Shown: piece by piece, positions 43,001 to 51,789 of the stretch
Position numbering within the stretch: the first letter of the stretch is position 1
How the letters are laid out: each line of letters begins with the position of its first letter
NCBI GenBank assembly: GCA_937880075.1
Contig: CALFLM010000003.1
Span: 1 to 62,619, forward strand
DNA: 62,619 bases
Direction: 5' to 3'
Origin: an uncultured Romboutsia sp.
GTDB taxonomy: Bacteria; Bacillota; Clostridia; Peptostreptococcales; Peptostreptococcaceae
Notes under the pieces: generated by a model
What the model was told of the DNA's origin: nothing
Seen by the model: only the letters and a program-made list of their open reading frames with translations
The model's database searches: none
Position numbers and translations under genes: made by a program

Positions 43001-46000
43001 AGAGACTAATACTAAAGCAGATAATGCATATCCTAGGAATAATGTTTTCTCATTGATTATTCTTCCTGCAAATCCATAAGCTAATGTTATTCCTGCTACA
43101 AAACCACCTAATGTCCATGCAAATGATATGGTTGCATCTTTCATATTAGGTATCATCATAAACAATCCACCAACTAATAATGTAGCTGCTGACAATGCAA
43201 CTAAATTAGAGAATTCATGTGCTATGATTAATCCCTTTTCTCCTTTAAGTATATTATTAGCACCATAGTAAGCTAATGATATTCCTAACAAGAACGTACC
43301 TAAAGTAAGAGTAAATCCTATAGCAGACCAGAACATTCCATCTATATTCATAATCTTGGCACCTAACAGAAGTATAGCTCCAGATATTCCAACTAGAATT
43401 GCAAAATTCTTAGCATCATCTATAGCTTTATCAGTGCTTTGAACAATACCTAACTTAACACCTATTTTGTTAGCTATAAAGTCTCCTCCAGAATAAGCTA
43501 ATTTCATCAAAAGTATGAATACCCCAAGATCTAAAGCAAACAGTAATGCGGTTGCAAACAGCATTGGATGTTTAGTCATATATACAGTCGGAAGAAGCAA
43601 TGTCAATCCTGCTATACCTATCAACCAAGCAAACTCTTCGGCTGATGACATAGTGTTTTCTATCATGTTGCTAGCTATTGTGTAAGCACCTATAACACCA
43701 GTTATCAGTAAAGTAAGAGAAAATGCAAATCCAATCACACTTCCAGTTGGGAGGAATGCATTGATTGCAGCACCAAATGCTAATATCAAACCAGACTTCA
43801 CTACTAACTTTATAAATGAATCTGATATTTCTATGGTTCTCTCTATTCTTTCACTAGCTAGAGTATAAGCAAAAGTGACAGCACCTATAAATGCCGCTAG
43901 AGAAAGTGTGAAAAGAACAGCATTAGTAAAGATATCTGGTATCATCATAATAGCAGCTCCCAACAGAAGAGTAGCTCCTGACAAATATACTAACAGAGCT
44001 ACTTTCTTAGTTTGATTCAAAGCTTCATCCATTCCTTTAGTAGCAAGGTTATATGCACCTATTACCCCAAGTATAAATGTTCCTAAAGCAAATGTGAATC
44101 CAAGTATTTCAGGCATTCTCTGAAGAACAATCTTTCCTATGACTGCACCAGTTAACATTGTTGCAGATGCTATAGCTACAACAATACCTATATTTTTAAG
44201 TTTATCAAAGAAGTCATCATCTATATGTATTCCATTTAAAGCATCTATCATCTTACCTACTGCTACAGCTGACAACTGCATAGACTTAAATCCTATTATA
44301 GATAAAGGTGCAGTTATACCCATTACTGATCCAAGCATAGACACTATAGTTAGTTTTTCTATTAATTTCTCTATATTGTCTATTTTCTTCAAATCTTCTT
44401 GGTTTATATCAAGACCATCAGATTGAATTCTCTTTATCAAACTCTTTAGCTTAGTTACTACTTTCTTATACTCTTTTATTCCATCTTGTCCCTTGCTAGC
44501 AAACAATCCTCCTATAGCAGTTAAAATTGAGAGTTTACTAAGGCTTTCTACTATTTTCTGACAACTTTCTATCTTAGATACATCATCTTTAGAAGCTGTT
44601 AATGGATTCTTCTTGTTATTTATGTTGTTGACTAAATACTTGAGTTGAGTAACCATGGTCTTCATGTTTGACACTCCTTCTTTTCCTTTGTCAACAAACA
44701 TTCCTGCTATAGTACTAACAATTGCAATCTTTCCTAAACTTAGAATAACATCCTCACAATTTTTCATTATGTTAGGAACTGATTCATCATTAATAGCAGA
44801 ATCTTGCATAGTGAATATTTTTTGACCTAAGAAGTCAAGCTTATCTAAGAAAACTAAAGCATCTGATATGCCAACTATTCCATTTTTACTTACTTTAGAT
44901 ATCATGTTTGCTACACTCATCATGATAGTAAGCTGAACTAAAGTTTTTGTAGCGCTCTTTATATCTTTAGAAGTTGATTCATTAGCAGAAAGTCTTTGTA
45001 CAACTTGCATTACAAATGAAAGCTTTCCATTATCACCTATCAGTTTCTTGAGCTCAGTATCATCTATCTTAGAAAGAGACTTAACAATACCCATGTAAAG
45101 CCAAGCAGAACCTAAAGCATAAGTTGCTAGTAACTGAGTATAAACAACATCTTTAAACTTTATTCTATTTCCAATAGTGCTAATGTCTTCTATCATATCT
45201 TCTATGGCACTAAGTGATGAATTGTTCTTTCCAACAACATTGTCCTTAAGTATATTATCACCAAGTTCTTTTATTTGTAAAGTAAGATAAGCAATAGGCC
45301 CTTTTGTATCATATATTCTAAGAAGTGACCAAAGAGCCATTTGGGTCTTCATTATCTTGGTTCTGTCTACATTTGTGTCTTCCCCTAAAGAAACTAATGA
45401 CTCTATAAATTTAGCCAAAGCACCTACTGATTTAAATCCACCTTGTTCAGCTTCTTTTGATCTAGCTACTATATTCTTTATGATAGCAGAAATCAACCCT
45501 TTAGAAGTGATGCCAAAACCCGTGAGAATATTTGATTTTGATGTCATCCAATATATAGAATGAAGATTCTTCTTCAGGGTTTTCATTTTCTGTTTGTCCA
45601 TTTCTCCAATAGAAGGAATAGCATTCATTAATTCAACCACACTTGACAATTGAGACATAGTTTTCTTAGAGTCTATAGATGCAGAATTTATAGCACCACA
45701 AAGTTTAAGGAAATCATTTGTCAACAACTTATTGACTTTAGATATTTTCTTCTTGAGATTATCTATATCAATTTTTGATATGCTTTTGTCTATTCCTGTA
45801 AGATATTGTACTATATTTTGATCTTTGACTTCATACTTTACTTTAGCAACACTATTTAATGCATTTGATAAATCCCTCAAAACATTTAAAGAATCCTGTC
45901 CAAAATTCAAGTTATCTATTTTTATATTTAGACTATTTAAGTCAACTGGATTGACTTGATTATCATTAGTGTTGTTACTTTTATATTTTTCTTTTTCTAA

Positions 46001-46411
46001 TTTTTGTTCATTAAAATTGGTCACAATAACTTGCATGCCATCAGATGTCAATATCTTATTAGTTTTATCAAGATTTTCAGATATTGATTTAGTAAATGAT
46101 TGTATGTCATTTTTTATATTGTCATATCTTGTGTTTTCAGATATGCTCTGTCCACCAGACACAAATCCCATCATGGACATAAACTCTTCAGAAGCTTGAC
46201 TTCTGGTTTTATTAAATGCATCGATGAACTCAGAAAAGCTCTTCTGTGAGTCTACATTTCCATTATAAATCAAATCGATACTAGCCTTTACATTTTTTAT
46301 TGAATTATTAATGATATTAACAATTTCATCTAAGTTACCAGTTATTGAACCTCCTGGTAATAAATTTCCACCTTTACTTCTGCCTACTGCCTTATCTGAT
46401 ACTTTTGCCAT
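40016..46411 (-). CDS. Tail tape-measure protein, 2131 aa
   Basis: By far the longest gene in a tail region. It has a low-complexity, helical N-terminal third (repeated S/N/K-rich heptads), a central block of about fifteen hydrophobic helices (residues about 680-1280; for example LLLGAAIMMIPDIFTNAV and ILLLGAKIMNIDGMFWSAIG), three tandem repeats of a segment containing GLGKMI or GMGKMI...IAEGVKDMA..IPIY (about 1370-1640), and a charged helical C-terminus. Tape measures set tail length and pass through the membrane on ejection; at the usual 1.5 Angstrom per residue this predicts a tail near 320 nm. A candidate late promoter lies 31 nt upstream. Confidence 0.9.
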   Translation of the reverse strand: MAKVSDKAVGRSKGGNLLPGGSITGNLDEIVNIINNSIKNVKASIDLIYNGNVDSQKSFSEFIDAFNKTRSQASEEFMSMMGFVSGGQSISENTRYDNIKNDIQSFTKSISENLDKTNKILTSDGMQVIVTNFNEQKLEKEKYKSNNTNDNQVNPVDLNSLNIKIDNLNFGQDSLNVLRDLSNALNSVAKVKYEVKDQNIVQYLTGIDKSISKIDIDNLKKKISKVNKLLTNDFLKLCGAINSASIDSKKTMSQLSSVVELMNAIPSIGEMDKQKMKTLKKNLHSIYWMTSKSNILTGFGITSKGLISAIIKNIVARSKEAEQGGFKSVGALAKFIESLVSLGEDTNVDRTKIMKTQMALWSLLRIYDTKGPIAYLTLQIKELGDNILKDNVVGKNNSSLSAIEDMIEDISTIGNRIKFKDVVYTQLLATYALGSAWLYMGIVKSLSKIDDTELKKLIGDNGKLSFVMQVVQRLSANESTSKDIKSATKTLVQLTIMMSVANMISKVSKNGIVGISDALVFLDKLDFLGQKIFTMQDSAINDESVPNIMKNCEDVILSLGKIAIVSTIAGMFVDKGKEGVSNMKTMVTQLKYLVNNINNKKNPLTASKDDVSKIESCQKIVESLSKLSILTAIGGLFASKGQDGIKEYKKVVTKLKSLIKRIQSDGLDINQEDLKKIDNIEKLIEKLTIVSMLGSVMGITAPLSIIGFKSMQLSAVAVGKMIDALNGIHIDDDFFDKLKNIGIVVAIASATMLTGAVIGKIVLQRMPEILGFTFALGTFILGVIGAYNLATKGMDEALNQTKKVALLVYLSGATLLLGAAIMMIPDIFTNAVLFTLSLAAFIGAVTFAYTLASERIERTIEISDSFIKLVVKSGLILAFGAAINAFLPTGSVIGFAFSLTLLITGVIGAYTIASNMIENTMSSAEEFAWLIGIAGLTLLLPTVYMTKHPMLFATALLFALDLGVFILLMKLAYSGGDFIANKIGVKLGIVQSTDKAIDDAKNFAILVGISGAILLLGAKIMNIDGMFWSAIGFTLTLGTFLLGISLAYYGANNILKGEKGLIIAHEFSNLVALSAATLLVGGLFMMIPNMKDATISFAWTLGGFVAGITLAYGFAGRIINEKTLFLGYALSALVLVSSIALLTGGMLLMNYPDLDVNILKFLGLELLLVGGTAVILGVLGAVKSKLKTGALALIGVIACVGLAGYAMMEIMNLRKEIGNDWDGIWGTVFVTVTVLGTFATGVIGLGKLSLAGGGLGALGLAAGEAALAGIIGCVLLAGKAMQEIIKVMDMASKLERIDTSIITDDIKAMLSIIWELKPFMNPLIDMLIVAASGTITSLGYMMSKLSEGIQDYANLSIPIYGEGGKIIGRRNLTDADFTDAAENIKTIITILGGTIIDTYKKNPDIFSNGMLGDFLGMDTPFTRVVKSCTGMGKMIDKIAEGVKDMAELKIPIYKGTEKVGYRRLTEPDFNNAAENISKIVTTLGYALLDLYDKAPEGMFDSGWLGNMIGVKTPFGRIVTGCTGLGKMISNIAKGVKDMADLRIPIYGADGKQKGTRPLGFEDFKNAATNTQHIVSCLGNSILALKDNPNAAWMFEDQSIVFKDGTCSRFSQIVTALKGIGSLISETAKGVKDVADLRIQKYDSNGKLLKGQYEKIPVESLRPGGTVYNNVTALISCIPAAVMAIYDDPHNKVWFEDSGWFNHDGSTSPFAKVKNCLSGLDKLIAENIKSIKSILDLKLDKTKMNNLSAIISLMISSVPNAVIKATMDENQEELRPFFKDAKDNIKKISSSYSSYTKLLNNIVSSYSDILKLKSKFGKEDDIHGLNKIVDAVLTQLPFSMSRAIQKMPNIKDDELSSIQSQFDIYTDILNDAIKSYKKIIKFKQKLEKETKDNAASIVISLSDIPKEMVRGISETFVSLNTKNLSKNILMFGPMMEDYYNGMKMLFDVYDEAPKDTSKYDNVINAVKGINVEISKVKNTSQFRTETQDVSKFIRSINTLDVAKAQTMTNLITALDQMARRLGGLDKLTNTLANKLAVVLDKLVRELKISARTINQADEMQKKRHAAIKDSISKISTLLNKPVEVNVKQVQDIENSTMQYSDNFTSGGQNSAERDETPAGDNPLNGQTPQSKE
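41500..42370 (-). repeat. Tandem repeats in the tape-measure gene
   Basis: Three to four segments of about 80 codons repeat the pattern IPIY(KG/GADG)...AAENI..IV..LG...LGKMI..IAKGVKDMADLRIPIY. They are clearly duplicated at protein level, with DNA divergence. Boundaries are approximate. Confidence 0.7.
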
Positions 46412-46441
46412 GCTAATTATTTTGATTTCTTACTTTTCTTT

Positions 46442-46453
46442 CTTATATAAAAA
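46442..46453 (-). promoter_or_regulatory. Candidate late promoter
   Basis: Minus strand TTTTTATATAAG, 31 nt upstream of the tape-measure ATG, directly after the terminator of the preceding unit. Confidence 0.4.
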
Positions 46454-46481
46454 TTAAAAGGGAAGAACTTAAGTTCTTCCC
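46451..46481 (-). terminator. Intrinsic terminator
   Basis: A perfect 22-base palindrome with half-site GGGAAGAACTT (46460-46481), followed on the minus strand by TTTTAATTT. Ends the 46525-54396 unit. Confidence 0.85.
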
Positions 46482-46524
46482 TTCATATAAGATTATTTCA
46501 TTATAGAAATTATGCATTATAGAA

Positions 46525-49500
46525 TTATGCGTTATAATAAGATTTACCATAACAGTATAAGTAAACTGTAGATCTAAGATCAAGAGGACTTGTAACATTT
46601 ACATTTGATATACTTGGAGATTTTAGAATATACTCAAATGAAGCCTCACCCTTAGTAGATCCACTACTACCTTGTACTGCTGTCAATGTTTTTGAAGTTG
46701 CATTTAAAATATAATTATAAGAATTAGTCCAATCTTGTGTTAATGAACCTGAAGTAGCAGTAACCTTATATTTAACAACCGAAGCATATGTATCGTAAGT
46801 TTGTGGATCAAATGCCGTTATTGTTCTACTACCACTACATTTCAAAGTACCTTCAAATCTAACACTTGTCGCAAGTACTTTTATTTTCCAAGTTAATGTA
46901 TCTGATGCTTCTGTTCCATCTTGATATAAAACAGTTACTTTACATGAAATTGATTCTTCATAATCTTTTTTAGCTACATGTATATCAGGTTTCCAAGTTA
47001 TTTCACTTGTTGTTTCATTTGTATCCCATTCATAAGTTATACTAGAATATATATTATCAGATCCATATTTTGATGTATCAAATGTACCAGAATCAGATGA
47101 TGTCAAACCATCAGCAGATACAGAGGCTTCCCATTGAGCTGTAACTGATGGGCTAACTGATGCAGATATTTTGAATTCTTTATCTTCTTTTGCAGCAAAT
47201 GCAGATATACTTGTTGGTACTGATGCACCTGCTTTTGAAGCACCAACATGTTTTGTAGTAATTTTTGAAAGACCTGTTTCTGTTGTTATAGCTGGAGTTC
47301 CTAAAGTAACGGTGGGACCATAAACATACCAGTTTGCATATTCTGTATTTTCATCAGAACCAGGTACTTGTAAATCACTAGATCCAACTGATATAGAACT
47401 ATCTGCAGTAATAGGTATATTAGTAGAAGAAGCTGTTACTTTTACACTACCAAATCCTGTAGAACTATCTGTTCTTTCTATATATACACTATCATCGGTT
47501 CCGGCGCTTCCAGCACTTGATTCAACTTTATAATATACTTTGGTGGATGCCGAAGATGGTTTGCCTCTGGTTAATTTGAATGGCTTATCTGTTAACCCAT
47601 AAGCATCTCCTCTTTTTGATAATGATGGACTAGAAGAAGTAGCAGAAGCGACACTACCACTTTGTGATATGGTTAATTTAGAGGCTTCATCTGATATTTT
47701 TACCCAGCTTCCACCTTCAGATTTAGAATACCATCTTACCCAAGGTATTTGTTGCGAATCTCCTGGAATACTAACAGTAATACTTGATTTAGATAATGTA
47801 TAATTTCCAAGATTTGTTCCGGAAGCGCCAATATTTAAACCTACAGAAGTACTAGAATTAGGCGACCACCATAAAGCAGATCCATCACTAGTTTTTATCT
47901 TCAAACTATCATTATCACCAATCGGAGTTGCACTTAATCCTATAAGTGTATTGTTTGTATGTCCAGTAGTACCTCTTGGTATGCTTAAATTATGTTCATT
48001 AGTATCAGATATGATTAAACTAGTATTTATCAAATTTACATATTTGTTATCTGAATTAACTGAATTACTATAAGATAAAGAAATTTTACAATTTATATTT
48101 TCACCAGATTGAGTAAAATCTGATATGGTAGTCTTACTTAAGGTAGTATTAGAATCAGAACTGCTTAATGTTATATTTGCTTTTCTAGATCCAGCTACTG
48201 AAGCACTAGTAATTTGTACTTTATATACATTACTGTTATTTGTGTCAGTAACAGTAATTTTATTAACTGATGTCCTATTAGGATCGGCCTTTAAAGTTAT
48301 TTTATTTGGATTTGCTTGATTATAATTATTATAATCATTATAATTAAATACACAATTATTTGTCACAGTAAGCCAATTTTCTGATGATTCACCAGATATT
48401 GTCAATGGATTATAGCTCATTTCTGATCCTTGTGGAATTCCAGTTTGAATAACTGTTATTTCTGAACTCTTTACATCTGTAATCTGTTTATTATTTTGCG
48501 TGGTATCAGGTGTAAACTTCAACTTCCATCTGATATCATCTATTTTCTTAGAATATCCAGGGTTGAATGTAAGAGTCTCTGGGTATAATGATATAAGACT
48601 TTTAGATTCTCCTGAAATTCCAAATGTTTTATTTACAGATTCTTCTACTTTTATTTTACCAGAAACTGATATATTAGTTGAAGAAGCAGATATGGTGCCA
48701 AATCTATATCCGAATTCATTATTTCCTTCACTTAATATTACATTACTTAAACTTGATGAATAATTACTAGAAGATGTTTGTTTTATTGTGAATGATGCTG
48801 GATTACTTTGATCTATCTTATCTGTTTGTGGATTTTCACATGTTATGGACAATCTACCAACAACAGTAGGGTTAGGTACCCAACTAGATCCAGTTTGTGT
48901 TACTGTTGTATCTATAGAAGGATTTGTTACATTAAAGTTAGTACAATAATTACCAGATACTTTAGTATTTACAGTTATATTTCGATCACTTGTATTTACA
49001 GCTGGTGTCATAGATAAACCACTAATACTAAATGTTCCAATTTTATATAATGGTTTTGGATTACTTATGCTTGATATAGATGGAGTACCAGTTATACTAC
49101 CAATTGTACCACTATTATCTTTAACTGTAATTATATATTTGTTTTGGTAAGAATATTGTTGGTATTTACCATTATCTTGTTTGGCATTAACAGGAGTAGA
49201 CACTATTTTTGTATCGGAAACATATTCAGAACCTGATGTTATTTTCCAAAAATAAGTCAATTCTGGATCTTTAGGATCTATAATGCCACCAGCCTGATAA
49301 ATAGAAAATGCTCCAGATAATTTACCTGATATACCACTAGAAGAAGTGTTATAATCCGTTAATGAATAAGTTATGGTGGTATTTCTTGGGTATGAAGTGG
49401 AATTTGTCTTATCTGTGTTTGTTGTTACAAATGCTTTGCCATCATTATCAGAAGTAAATGTTACAGTTCCCGCATGTGTATTAGATATAGAATTTCCACT

Positions 49501-50280
49501 TTCATCTTTATCTATAGTATAATGAACCGTTTGCTTACCAGAAATATTACCGTATTCTACTGACGGTGAATTATCACTTACTATAAGATAATGGGCATTA
49601 TTTCCAGTAGATATATCTCCTGATGAGGAAGTAATAGATATTTCATTACTAGTTCCACCATTTGGCGTTTGAAAAGATACCCAATTTACTGGAGAGTTTG
49701 CTGTGAATATAGTATAAGGAGCATCATAGTTATAATATCCTTGAGCAACACCCTTTATTTGTTTGTTATCTCCAGCAAATGAAGAGGCAGTATTGAATAC
49801 AACTTCTTTATTATTATCACCATCTAATCCATTGACTTTAATTTTAGCATCAAAATAACGTAAACCAGCTAAACTTCTAGAAGAATTGAAATTGTTAGTT
49901 CCCTTCAATTGATGTTTAGTAGAAGTATATGTTACTGGATTATTAGACTTACCCTCAGTACCACCATTAAACCAACTTAGCAACCCATAATTAAGAGAAG
50001 TTGTTTTTCTTGGATGAGTACCAACATTTGACTTGAGCTTCCAATCTATTCTATAGGTTTTACTTGTACTATTTATGACTTTATCATAGTTAACACTATT
50101 ATTGTGTGTTTTAGAATAATCAGAATTTGAAGAAAACCCTGTGTTGGATATAGTAATATTATTTGCACCAACAGTATTAACTACTCTAGCTAATGCATCA
50201 GTAGCTGGTTGACCATTCATTATAAATGGTAAATTTTTGTTAGAATCTCTAAATTTTGGGTTGCCATATTCTGTTGCCAT
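46525..50280 (-). CDS. Giant BACON/Ig-repeat virion protein, 1251 aa
   Basis: A chain of about twelve Ig-like modules of 80-100 residues, many ending in a BACON-type strand (SIDTTVTQTGSSW, ASFTIKQTSSS, SEITVIQTGIP, SKLTISQSGSVAS). BACON domains are known from Bacteroidota glycanases and gut phages, where they are thought to bind mucin or bacterial surface glycans. N and S are frequent, cysteine is rare, and there is no signal peptide. It should be an elongated tail fibre or adhesin. It lies one base from 50282-51769 in the fibre operon. Confidence 0.75.
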   Translation of the reverse strand: MATEYGNPKFRDSNKNLPFIMNGQPATDALARVVNTVGANNITISNTGFSSNSDYSKTHNNSVNYDKVINSTSKTYRIDWKLKSNVGTHPRKTTSLNYGLLSWFNGGTEGKSNNPVTYTSTKHQLKGTNNFNSSRSLAGLRYFDAKIKVNGLDGDNNKEVVFNTASSFAGDNKQIKGVAQGYYNYDAPYTIFTANSPVNWVSFQTPNGGTSNEISITSSSGDISTGNNAHYLIVSDNSPSVEYGNISGKQTVHYTIDKDESGNSISNTHAGTVTFTSDNDGKAFVTTNTDKTNSTSYPRNTTITYSLTDYNTSSSGISGKLSGAFSIYQAGGIIDPKDPELTYFWKITSGSEYVSDTKIVSTPVNAKQDNGKYQQYSYQNKYIITVKDNSGTIGSITGTPSISSISNPKPLYKIGTFSISGLSMTPAVNTSDRNITVNTKVSGNYCTNFNVTNPSIDTTVTQTGSSWVPNPTVVGRLSITCENPQTDKIDQSNPASFTIKQTSSSNYSSSLSNVILSEGNNEFGYRFGTISASSTNISVSGKIKVEESVNKTFGISGESKSLISLYPETLTFNPGYSKKIDDIRWKLKFTPDTTQNNKQITDVKSSEITVIQTGIPQGSEMSYNPLTISGESSENWLTVTNNCVFNYNDYNNYNQANPNKITLKADPNRTSVNKITVTDTNNSNVYKVQITSASVAGSRKANITLSSSDSNTTLSKTTISDFTQSGENINCKISLSYSNSVNSDNKYVNLINTSLIISDTNEHNLSIPRGTTGHTNNTLIGLSATPIGDNDSLKIKTSDGSALWWSPNSSTSVGLNIGASGTNLGNYTLSKSSITVSIPGDSQQIPWVRWYSKSEGGSWVKISDEASKLTISQSGSVASATSSSPSLSKRGDAYGLTDKPFKLTRGKPSSASTKVYYKVESSAGSAGTDDSVYIERTDSSTGFGSVKVTASSTNIPITADSSISVGSSDLQVPGSDENTEYANWYVYGPTVTLGTPAITTETGLSKITTKHVGASKAGASVPTSISAFAAKEDKEFKISASVSPSVTAQWEASVSADGLTSSDSGTFDTSKYGSDNIYSSITYEWDTNETTSEITWKPDIHVAKKDYEESISCKVTVLYQDGTEASDTLTWKIKVLATSVRFEGTLKCSGSRTITAFDPQTYDTYASVVKYKVTATSGSLTQDWTNSYNYILNATSKTLTAVQGSSGSTKGEASFEYILKSPSISNVNVTSPLDLRSTVYLYCYGKSYYNA

Positions 50281-50281
50281 T

Positions 50282-51769
50282 TTAAAATACTAATTCTTTT
50301 TTTTCTGTGGTATATCTTTCTTGTGTCATATACCCAGGACATGTATCTTTGTTTATATTTACTTTTACTTTAAGATTTATGTTCCAAGGAGATGTAGACC
50401 TCATTCTCTTTATTCTGAATGTTGTTGAAACATCACAAAATTCTGTATTTGATGGTGTATCTACATTACTTTCTGATTGTGCCATATAACCAGATTGTGC
50501 CCAATTCTTTCCGTTTATTCCAACTATATCAGAATCATGTTTCTTATTATTTGGATTTGCTGAGTTGTTATAATCATCTGAAGTGTAACCAATATAATAT
50601 TTTTCTATTTCATAATTTGTATTGTTATCTTCATTATTTACATATTTTGGATATAGTAATATTCTTAATATCTTATCAGCAGAATTCCCATTAGCTATTT
50701 GTACACCATAATTGGATAAGAATCTATTTCTATCTGTTCCACTTATTTCAACTGTTATAGCATTAGTTGTCAATACATCTGGTACTGATGCACTCAAATT
50801 CTTTATAGCTTGATATTTTGTTGAATTTTTATGAGAGTCATTCCAAAATATTGTATTTCCACCATCAGGTGATATTCCAAGCTCTATATGTAAATATACA
50901 CCTGCATTCAATTCATTATATTCACAATTATCATTGGTAATAGCATTACCATCTACATCGACCCAGTTTGCATGGCAATAATAAAGAATATTAGGTTTTT
51001 GGTACCAAGAAGCTAATTTTACTGAATTTCCAAGTTCTAGTAAATTTATTGTTTCTCCAATCTTAGTATAAATCTTAGATATGATTATCATACCATATCG
51101 ATTATTTGTTGAATTGTTAGGATTAATTGTGAAATGTGTCCAAAAATCTTCAGTAGATTTATAGCAAGGTGTGTATTTATAATCATCAGTATAATTACCA
51201 TTGCCATCATAAAATTCATCTGGTTGATTAGGTTTTATTCTATACTTATTTATTACAATATTATCTGTAGAAACATCCTTAAATTCCTCTGCGTAAAGTT
51301 TTTTAACTTTATCAATATCATTATCTGAAAAATCTGTAGATGCTTCTATTGTGCCAGCACTATCAATATTTCCAGGTAATTTTATTGAATCTATAGAGCC
51401 AATCTTAATATCATTTCCATCATTTGGACCTATTACCAATATCTGCAATTCAGGTCTATGCCATAATGATGTTTCTCTATCTATCAAATTTATGTATCCA
51501 TTACCACCATTAGGATCAAATTCATGAATTTTATCACTAGAAGAATTATCAGGAATTGGTTTGTTTCCTTGAATACCTCCTAAACCATCTTTTGTATCCC
51601 AATGAAATGATAATGTATTTTCTAGGCAATTGACATTAAATGAAGGCCATATTCTTTTTTTATCATATTTTAATTCATATCCATAAGATCCACTAGATCT
51701 CATTTGATGTACTTCATCAGATGATGTTTTCTTTCTAGATATGAATCTACCATTTCGTATAACTACCAT
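50282..51769 (-). CDS. Tail-fibre-associated protein, 495 aa
   Basis: Beta-rich protein of unknown fold between the HxEG fibre and the BACON giant, 20 nt and 1 nt away, so it belongs to the same operon. The segment KKRIWPSFNVNC resembles MMIWPRDS in the N-terminal region of the plus-strand BACON protein (57886-61818), perhaps a common attachment module. Many N, D, G and Y residues fit an adhesin or fibre connector. Confidence 0.6.
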   Translation of the reverse strand: MVVIRNGRFISRKKTSSDEVHQMRSSGSYGYELKYDKKRIWPSFNVNCLENTLSFHWDTKDGLGGIQGNKPIPDNSSSDKIHEFDPNGGNGYINLIDRETSLWHRPELQILVIGPNDGNDIKIGSIDSIKLPGNIDSAGTIEASTDFSDNDIDKVKKLYAEEFKDVSTDNIVINKYRIKPNQPDEFYDGNGNYTDDYKYTPCYKSTEDFWTHFTINPNNSTNNRYGMIIISKIYTKIGETINLLELGNSVKLASWYQKPNILYYCHANWVDVDGNAITNDNCEYNELNAGVYLHIELGISPDGGNTIFWNDSHKNSTKYQAIKNLSASVPDVLTTNAITVEISGTDRNRFLSNYGVQIANGNSADKILRILLYPKYVNNEDNNTNYEIEKYYIGYTSDDYNNSANPNNKKHDSDIVGINGKNWAQSGYMAQSESNVDTPSNTEFCDVSTTFRIKRMRSTSPWNINLKVKVNINKDTCPGYMTQERYTTEKKELVF

Positions 51770-51789
51770 ATCCTTATATTAAGTCAATT